A stretch of 64,000 bases of DNA from Thermodesulfatator autotrophicus. Lineage in GTDB: Bacteria > Desulfobacterota > Thermodesulfobacteria > Thermodesulfobacteriales > Thermodesulfatatoraceae. This document shows, one piece after another, positions 58,470 to 64,000 of this stretch (position 1 is the stretch's first letter; every line of letters begins with the position of its first letter). The position numbers and the translations under genes were made by a program. The stretch lies in assembly GCF_001642325.1 (NCBI RefSeq), contig NZ_LSFI01000002.1, positions 1 through 64,000 of the forward strand, in the 5' to 3' direction. Under the pieces are notes generated by a model. The model was not told the origin of the DNA. It did not search any database and saw nothing but the letters and a program-made list of their open reading frames with translations.

Positions 58470-61058
58470 TTAGCTTTTTATTTCTGGAGTCTCACCCTTT
58501 TGCAACCAGTGTATAACAGGGCTTGCCACAAAAATTGAACTGTAGGTTCCTATGGTGATACCAATAGCCAGGGCTAAGGCAAAATCTCTTAGCACTACTC
58601 CTCCCAGGAAAAGAATAGCTAGAACCACTATAAGAGTGGTACCAGCCGTGATAATAGTACGGGCAAGCATTTCGTTAACACTTTTGTTTATGATTTCAAC
58701 AAAGCTCAATTGACCATGATATTTCTTTATGTTTTCGCGAATACGGTCAAAGACTACTACCGTATCATTAAGAGAATACCCGGCCAGGGTAAGCAAAGCT
58801 GTCACGAAAAGCAAAGATATTTCCCGATTAAGTAAATAAAAGAGCCCGGTTACAGCCAGGACATCGTGTAAAGTGGCAGCAGCCGCGGCCAGACCAAAAT
58901 TTAGATTAAAGCGCAAGGCGAGATAAACCAGGAGCCCGGCAAAGGAAATAACAATAGCTAAGATGGCTTTGTGTTTCAGATCTTTACTTACCGCTGCACC
59001 TATTTCTTCTTTGCCTTCAAGTTTAAATTTGAGTTCAGGGAATTTTTCCTGTAAAACTTTTCGTACCTGTGCTTCAAGGTCTCCTACGGTCTCAGCCCTT
59101 TTGCGCAGTTTGACAAGAAGCATATTCTCATTTTTTACATCCTGAAGGGTAAAGCCGGAAATTCCTGCTTCTTTTAAGGCTTTTCTAATTTCATCAAGCT
59201 TGAAAGGTTTTTCAGCACGGTAATATGCTAACACTCCACCGCTAAAATCAACCCCCAGGTTGGCTGCTCCACGGTATATTTGAATAAATCCGATAATCCC
59301 GAGCAGCACCAGCCCGCCGGAAAAGATAGCGGCAAACTTGCGAAAACCCATAAAGTCAAAGGAAGTTTCCCTGATAACCGTCATAAAGTTGATTTTGGGG
59401 ACCTTCCCTTTGGCAATCAGGAATTCGTAAAAAGTCCTGGTGGCAAAAATAGAGGTAAATAAGTTGATAATAATACCGGTTGAAAGGGTAACGGCAAAAC
59501 CTTTGATAGGCCCGGTTCCAAACAGGAAAAGGGCCAGAGCCGTAATCAGGGTGGTTACATTGGCGTCAACTATGGTCCAGAAGGCCCGGTCATAGCCGGC
59601 AAATATAGCCGAGCGCGGCGAGCGGCCAAGGCGCAATTCCTCTCGCATGCGCTCAAAAATAAGCACGTTTGAGTCCACTCCCATGCCCACCAGCAGGATA
59701 ATACCGGCGATACCTGGCAGGGTGAGAGTGGCCTGAAGAAGCGAAAGAGCCGCCAATAGCATAATGACATTCAAAATTATGGCTACATCCGCTACCAGGC
59801 CGGCAAAGCGGTAATAAATAATCATAAAGAGCATTACCAGAGCCGCGCCGATGAGGCCTGAAGTGAGGCCTTTTTTGATAGAGTCATGCCCAAGGCTTGG
59901 CCCCACGGTGATATTCTGGATAACTTTTACCGGTGCCGGCAGTGCTCCTGCCCTGAGGACTATAGCCAAATCTGCTGCTTCTTCGTAAGTAAAGGCCCCG
60001 GTTATCTGGGCCTGGCCTCCTGAAATTTTTTCACGTATCACCGGAGCAGAACGAACTACCCCGTCAAGCACAATAGCCAGTCTTTTGCCTACGTTTTCTC
60101 CAGTTACCCTTTCAAAAATGCGGGCTCCGCGGTCAGTAAATTCAAGGGCTACGTAGGGTTCGTTATAAGGGCCACCGATTCTTACCCGGGCATCTTTTAC
60201 CATATCGCCGGTAAGCAATACCCGTTTCTTCAAAAGAAGGGGTTGCTTAATAACACGGCCAGTCTGTGGGTCTTTTTCCACCAGGAAGAAAACTTCTGTA
60301 TCAGGTGGTATGTAAGGCCTTAGCACCCGGTTTATTTCCTCGCGTGATGCATCTGACTTAAGGCGGCCCTCCCTTATAGCCTTCTCTATCAGGGCGGCTA
60401 TGTCTATGCGGGACATGGCCTCATCATCAACCAGACGAAATTCAAGCTGGGCCGTCTGCCCGATGAGTTTTAAAGCTCGCTCAGGGTCTTTAACTCCAGG
60501 TAGCTGAACTACTATTTTATCTTCACCTTCTTTAACGATTACGGGTTCAGTGACTCCAAACTGGTCAATACGGTTGCGAATTATCTCAAGAGACTGGTCA
60601 ACGGCGTGTTCTTTGATAAAGGCCACCTGTTTTTCTGAAAGGGTGACTATTAAACGAGGAAATTTACCCTCTTCCTCGCGCACAATGCTTAAAGAAGGGA
60701 AATCTTTGGCAATTATTTCTTTTGCTCTTTCAAGGGCTTCTTTGTTAGGGAAGACAATAACTGCTTCTTTAGGGTTTTTGCTTTCAGCAAGAGTTACTCT
60801 GATACCCTTTCTGGCAAGGGTTTGTTGCAAATCTTTTACTGAAGCGTTCAGGGCATTTTGAATGGCTTTGTCTATATCAACCTTAAGCACCAGGTGCATG
60901 CCACCCTGGAGGTCTAAACCCAGTTTCAAGCGGTGTTTGTAGATGTATTTGTAATACCAGGACGGCAGATTAGGACAAAACGAAGGTAATAATAAAAGTA
61001 TAGAAATGAAGGTTAAAACGAGGACCAAAGCTATCTTCAGTTTGAGCATGCGCGACAT
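58470..61058 (-). CDS. secDF: Protein translocase SecD-SecF fusion
   Basis: This proton-driven accessory of the Sec translocon pulls proteins across the membrane. The 862-residue protein has SecD first (membrane helix 1, a periplasmic P1 domain, then five helices including DSNVLIFERMREEL). SecF follows from about residue 560 (NLGVDFSGGV, NDTVVVFDRIRENI). E. coli encodes SecD and SecF separately; the fusion is typical of several other phyla. ATG at 61058 follows GGGGG; an in-frame start at 61082 is less likely. yajC is not adjacent. Confidence 0.95.
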   Translation of the reverse strand: MSRMLKLKIALVLVLTFISILLLLPSFCPNLPSWYYKYIYKHRLKLGLDLQGGMHLVLKVDIDKAIQNALNASVKDLQQTLARKGIRVTLAESKNPKEAVIVFPNKEALERAKEIIAKDFPSLSIVREEEGKFPRLIVTLSEKQVAFIKEHAVDQSLEIIRNRIDQFGVTEPVIVKEGEDKIVVQLPGVKDPERALKLIGQTAQLEFRLVDDEAMSRIDIAALIEKAIREGRLKSDASREEINRVLRPYIPPDTEVFFLVEKDPQTGRVIKQPLLLKKRVLLTGDMVKDARVRIGGPYNEPYVALEFTDRGARIFERVTGENVGKRLAIVLDGVVRSAPVIREKISGGQAQITGAFTYEEAADLAIVLRAGALPAPVKVIQNITVGPSLGHDSIKKGLTSGLIGAALVMLFMIIYYRFAGLVADVAIILNVIMLLAALSLLQATLTLPGIAGIILLVGMGVDSNVLIFERMREELRLGRSPRSAIFAGYDRAFWTIVDANVTTLITALALFLFGTGPIKGFAVTLSTGIIINLFTSIFATRTFYEFLIAKGKVPKINFMTVIRETSFDFMGFRKFAAIFSGGLVLLGIIGFIQIYRGAANLGVDFSGGVLAYYRAEKPFKLDEIRKALKEAGISGFTLQDVKNENMLLVKLRKRAETVGDLEAQVRKVLQEKFPELKFKLEGKEEIGAAVSKDLKHKAILAIVISFAGLLVYLALRFNLNFGLAAAAATLHDVLAVTGLFYLLNREISLLFVTALLTLAGYSLNDTVVVFDRIRENIKKYHGQLSFVEIINKSVNEMLARTIITAGTTLIVVLAILFLGGVVLRDFALALAIGITIGTYSSIFVASPVIHWLQKGETPEIKS

Positions 61059-61167
61059 AAAAAATCCCCCTTCAACTTGCAAACTTATTTTAGGCTTTCT
61101 ACTTCAAGGATAAGGGCTTGGCAAGAAGAATTAAACAAAAGAAATAATTTGGTCAATTTTAGCCAGG

Positions 61168-62154
61168 CTACCTGGTGGTTTCAGTTTGCAGGGGGCACTC
61201 AAGACCCAGGCATAAGTACTTTAAATTGCGCCACATTAAATCCCAGAAACTTAATTTTTGAGCTATTTCTTCCTGAGTTAATATAGCACCGGTGGAGAGA
61301 TAAAAAACTTTGGCCCCTGTTTCTCTGGCAATTATTTCAGCAAACTTAATATTTTGGGGTTCATTGTAGTAAACAGCCTTAAGGCCGTTTTTCTCAATCA
61401 CCTTGATAAGCTGATAAAGGGTTTTAGGGGTTGGTTCAGCTTCAGGCGAAAGCCCTGCCAGGGTAACGAAGTCCAAACCGTAATTCTTTTCCCAGTAACC
61501 AAAGGCCATGTGCCCGGCCAGGGGAACTAATTTTTGGCGGCAGGCTCCAAGGCTATTTTTATAGGCTTCGTGCAAGGTCTGTAGCATTAACTTAGCTTTC
61601 CTGGCATTTTGTAGAAAAATCTCTTTTTTGGCTGGCATTATTTTCCCCAGAACTTGGGCCAGTTTTTCAACAAATTCTATGTCCCGCGGGAAATCAAGCC
61701 ACACATGGGGGTCAAAACCGTGGTGATGATGGTGGTCATGGTTAGCATGTGCATGCTTTAAGGGCTCTGATACCATGAAAACCGTGCGCAGGTTTTTAGG
61801 GGAAAGCCCCTTCAAAAAGTCATCAAGCCAGGGTTCAAGGCCACCACCTACGGTTACTAAAAGCCTGGCCCTTCTTAAAGCCAGCACATCTTGCGGGGAG
61901 AGCTCCCAGGAATGAGGGTCAGCTCCTGGAGGTAATAACAACTTAACTTCTACATCCTGCCCACCAACAGCTTTGGCAAACTCGGCTAAAGGGAAAATAC
62001 TAGCTACCACCAGGGGCTTATTCCCACCACCAGCCCACAAAGAGCTGGGCATGGCCCAAAAAAAGAAAAAACAAAAGAACAAAACAACGGCTCGCATGAC
62101 TTTTAAAATAGGGACAGGCAAAAAAAATTCAAGTCTATATCCAGATTGACTCAT
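61168..62154 (-). CDS. znuA: Zinc ABC transporter substrate-binding lipoprotein-like protein ZnuA
   Basis: This periplasmic zinc-binding protein (cluster A-I) has PLAEFAKAVGGQDVEV, LPPGADPHSWELSP and a His-rich loop, HAHANHDHHHHHGFDPHVW, which favours zinc over manganese. A signal peptide begins near MRAVVLFFCFFFF; whether translation starts at 62154 (AAGGA about 9 nt upstream) or at 62097 (normal signal-peptide start) is open. About 300 aa mature. Its membrane partners are probably znuC-znuB at 30.5-32.1 kb. Confidence 0.88.
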   Translation of the reverse strand: MSQSGYRLEFFLPVPILKVMRAVVLFFCFFFFWAMPSSLWAGGGNKPLVVASIFPLAEFAKAVGGQDVEVKLLLPPGADPHSWELSPQDVLALRRARLLVTVGGGLEPWLDDFLKGLSPKNLRTVFMVSEPLKHAHANHDHHHHHGFDPHVWLDFPRDIEFVEKLAQVLGKIMPAKKEIFLQNARKAKLMLQTLHEAYKNSLGACRQKLVPLAGHMAFGYWEKNYGLDFVTLAGLSPEAEPTPKTLYQLIKVIEKNGLKAVYYNEPQNIKFAEIIARETGAKVFYLSTGAILTQEEIAQKLSFWDLMWRNLKYLCLGLECPLQTETTR

Positions 62155-62197
62155 CACATTCCATCCTTAAATTTTTTATAGCCTTTCCACTTCCCAG

Positions 62198-62354
62198 TAT
62201 TAATGAGAGCGTAAAACAGATGACTATTTTAAAATTGTCATTGCGAGCGAAGCGAAGCAATCTTTATCCCGAACGGTAGCGAAAGGATCAGAGATCGCCA
62301 CGGCGACTACGTCGCCTTACGATGATGCTCTGTAATAAAAAATTGCTCCAATAA
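62198..62354. repeat. Dispersed MITE-like repeat with inverted ends, copy 8
   Basis: It starts TATTAATGAGAGCGTAAAAC and ends TTGCTCCAATAAA. The interior GCGAGCGAAGCGAAGC, GGATCAGAGATCGCC and GGCGACTACGTCGCC segments nearly match copy 5 (28041-28201) in sequence and order. It lies between divergent znuA and the glycosyltransferase gene. Confidence 0.8.
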
Positions 62355-62385
62355 AGTGATAAATAAGTCTAAATGGAGGTAAAAA

Positions 62386-63435
62386 ATGAGGATTGCTCAG
62401 GTAGCTCCTCTTTATGAAAGTGTGCCTCCAAAACTTTACGGCGGAACTGAACGCGTGGTCCATTATCTAACGGAAGAACTGGTTAAGATGGGCCATGAGG
62501 TAACACTTTTCGCTTCCAAAGACTCCCAAACTTCAGCCAAACTCGTTCCCTGTGCCGAAAGGTCATTAAGGCTTGACCATACGGTTAAAGACCCATTGGC
62601 CCACCACGTAATAATGCTAGAAAAAGTAGCCCAAAACGCTCAGCAATTTGACATTATTCATTTTCATATTGATTACCTTCATTTTCCTTTGATGAGACGC
62701 CTTGGCGTACCCCATGTTACCACACTCCACGGTCGGCTTGATATCCCTGATCTTGAACCCCTTTATCGTGAGTTCTCAGACGCACCGGTGGTTTCTATTT
62801 CTAATGCCCAGCGTAAACCTTTGCCCAGGGCCCGCTGGGTGGCCACGGTTTATCATGGTTTACCTGAAAATCTCTATCGCTTTCGTAATAAGCCCGGGAA
62901 ATATCTGGCCTTTTTAGGGCGCATATCCCCTGAAAAACGGCCTGACCGGGCCATTAAAATAGCCGAAAGAGCCGGCATGAAGCTCCTTATAGCCGCCAAG
63001 GTGGACAGGGCCGATAGGGCCTATTACGAAAGCGTCATCAAGCCCTTGCTTAAAAGCCCCTGGGTGGAGTTTATAGGCGAAATAAACGACCGTGAAAAAG
63101 ATGAGTTTTTGGGAAACGCTTACGCCCTGCTTTTCCCCATAGACTGGCCTGAGCCTTTTGGCCTGGTGATGATTGAGGCCAACGCCTGTGGTACTCCAGT
63201 TATTGCCTGGCGCTGCGGTTCTGTGCCAGAAATCATTGAACACGGTGTAAATGGTCTCATTGTAGAAAACCTTGAAGAGGCAGTTGAAGCCGTGGAAAAG
63301 GTCTCTCAAATAAGCCGTAAAAAGTGTCGGGAGGTTTTTGAAAAGCGTTTTACCTCAAAGGTGATGGCCAAAAATTATCTTGCGGTATATGAAAACGTCC
63401 TTGAACAAGAAAAAAGATTCCTTAAAGCGGCATGA
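62386..63435 (+). CDS. Glycosyltransferase family 4 protein
   Basis: The 349-residue GT-B fold enzyme probably transfers a sugar from a nucleotide donor. The N-terminal domain has QVAPLYESVPPKLYGGTERVV, and the C-terminal donor domain has FLGRISPEKRPDRAI, FPIDWPEPFGLVMIEANACG and GTPVIAWRCGSVPEII. The EPFGLVMIE segment is the family-4 EX7E motif. GGAGG precedes the ATG. It overlaps the next gene by 4 bp, and the pair suggests glycogen or trehalose-type glucan metabolism, though the acceptor is unknown. Confidence 0.92.
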   Translation: MRIAQVAPLYESVPPKLYGGTERVVHYLTEELVKMGHEVTLFASKDSQTSAKLVPCAERSLRLDHTVKDPLAHHVIMLEKVAQNAQQFDIIHFHIDYLHFPLMRRLGVPHVTTLHGRLDIPDLEPLYREFSDAPVVSISNAQRKPLPRARWVATVYHGLPENLYRFRNKPGKYLAFLGRISPEKRPDRAIKIAERAGMKLLIAAKVDRADRAYYESVIKPLLKSPWVEFIGEINDREKDEFLGNAYALLFPIDWPEPFGLVMIEANACGTPVIAWRCGSVPEIIEHGVNGLIVENLEEAVEAVEKVSQISRKKCREVFEKRFTSKVMAKNYLAVYENVLEQEKRFLKAA

Positions 63436-64000
63436 AAAAGTGCATAACTGAACCAAAATTACAGCAGTTCTACATTCTGGCCACTTCACCCGGCCTCTCT
63501 AAAGAGGCCCTTATTTTAAAACACAGCGACTCCTTTGCCCTTTTTGACCCTTACGGTGATATCAGGCAGGAAGGCCTGGGAGAACAGGGGCTTTACCACT
63601 GTGGCACGCGGTTTCTCTCTAAATTTGAGCTTCATTTTTGCCAGACTCGGCCTTTCTGCCTTAATTCCTCTACCACCCAGGATAATCTGATGATAGTAAG
63701 CGACCTCACCAACCCGGACATGCTGCTTGAAGAGGAAGAATTTTTGCCCCGCGGAAGTGTCCACATTCTTAGGCAAAAATTTCTTTACAAGGGCACCTGT
63801 TACGAAGCCATAAAAATAGAAAACTTCTCCCCCTGCAGAATTCATCTCCCCTTAAGCATTTCCTACGATGCAGACTTTGTTGATATTTTTGAAGTAAGAG
63901 GATTCAAAAGGAAAAAGAAAGGCCAGTTATTTCCCCCTGAAGTTGATACGGCCTCAGTAACTTTTAAATACCTTGGCCTTGACGGTAAGCTTCGCCTTAC
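63432..64000 (+). CDS. Amylo-alpha-1,6-glucosidase / glycogen debranching N-terminal region (partial)
   Basis: The first 189 codons are present; the rest lies beyond the right edge. The sequence matches the GDE N-terminal (bis) domain: GEQGLYHCGTRFLSKFELHF, TNPDMLLEEEEFLPRGSVHI, then SISYDADFVDIFEVRGFKR. This beta-sandwich domain precedes the GH133/GH-like catalytic domain of bacterial debranching-type enzymes. The start codon overlaps the glycosyltransferase stop (ATGA), supporting one operon. Confidence 0.85.
   Translation, partial: MKKCITEPKLQQFYILATSPGLSKEALILKHSDSFALFDPYGDIRQEGLGEQGLYHCGTRFLSKFELHFCQTRPFCLNSSTTQDNLMIVSDLTNPDMLLEEEEFLPRGSVHILRQKFLYKGTCYEAIKIENFSPCRIHLPLSISYDADFVDIFEVRGFKRKKKGQLFPPEVDTASVTFKYLGLDGKLRL

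Overview
The window reads as ordinary chromosome from a motile, Gram-negative, probably thermophilic and anaerobic bacterium. The best guess is a Thermodesulfobacteriota relative (Thermodesulfatator / Thermosulfurimonas type). This is inferred from the gene set: bifunctional FBP aldolase/phosphatase, archaeal-type phosphoglycerate mutase, a siroheme-decarboxylase-type regulator homologue, a UbiX/UbiA pair, a SecDF fusion and an RpoN-type promoter on a flagellar operon. No rRNA, insertion sequence, phage or CRISPR locus was seen. Two tRNA genes are present.

Layout. 1-8.7 kb: a CLC channel with CBS domains (cut by the left edge), a divergent PEP carboxylase, a CCA-adding/HD enzyme, CheX and FBP aldolase/phosphatase. 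8.8-18.9 kb: tRNA-Leu, two divergent prepilin genes and a MSHA/type II secretion-like assembly operon (ATPase, inner-membrane protein, ExeA/MshM ATPase, MshI/J/K-like proteins, secretin, TPR protein). Its distal half is very AT-rich. 18.9-24.2 kb: ribBA-ribH-nusB, an orphan histidine kinase with a Rossmann-like N-terminus, tRNA-Thr, and a polyamine cluster (XRE-cupin regulator, speD, speB). 24.6-28 kb: trmH-rluD-coaE-moeA. 28.2-32.1 kb: purB-mutT-yip1-znuC-znuB. 32.4-37.2 kb: a histidine kinase, an FKBP isomerase, apgM and nadB.

37.3-50.8 kb: an Rrf2 regulator facing one long flagellar operon, fliL-M-N-O-P-Q-R-flhB-A-F-G-fliA-cheY. It starts at an excellent sigma-54 site and ends in five less familiar genes: a second FliL-like protein, a small basic protein, a SwrB-like protein, a FliK-like protein and a HEPN-like protein. 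50.8-64 kb: ogt, precorrin-2 dehydrogenase, a DeoC-RNase HI fusion, ubiX, ubiA, greA, an AhbA/B-like protein, a Lon-like protease, secDF, znuA, a glycosyltransferase, and a glycogen-debranching-type protein cut by the right edge.

A family of palindromic, MITE-like repeats fills most of the larger intergenic gaps and never interrupts a recognised gene. One copy (54782-54917) has clean terminal inverted repeats and a 4-bp direct repeat at its borders. The most unusual protein is the in-frame deoxyribose-phosphate aldolase / RNase HI fusion at 52008-53126, with all expected catalytic residues visible in both halves. No complete novel defence or mobile system was found. The best candidates for new biology are this fusion, the tail of the flagellar operon, the repeat family, and a hairpin lying between the Shine-Dalgarno sequence and start codon of the polyamine-cluster regulator.
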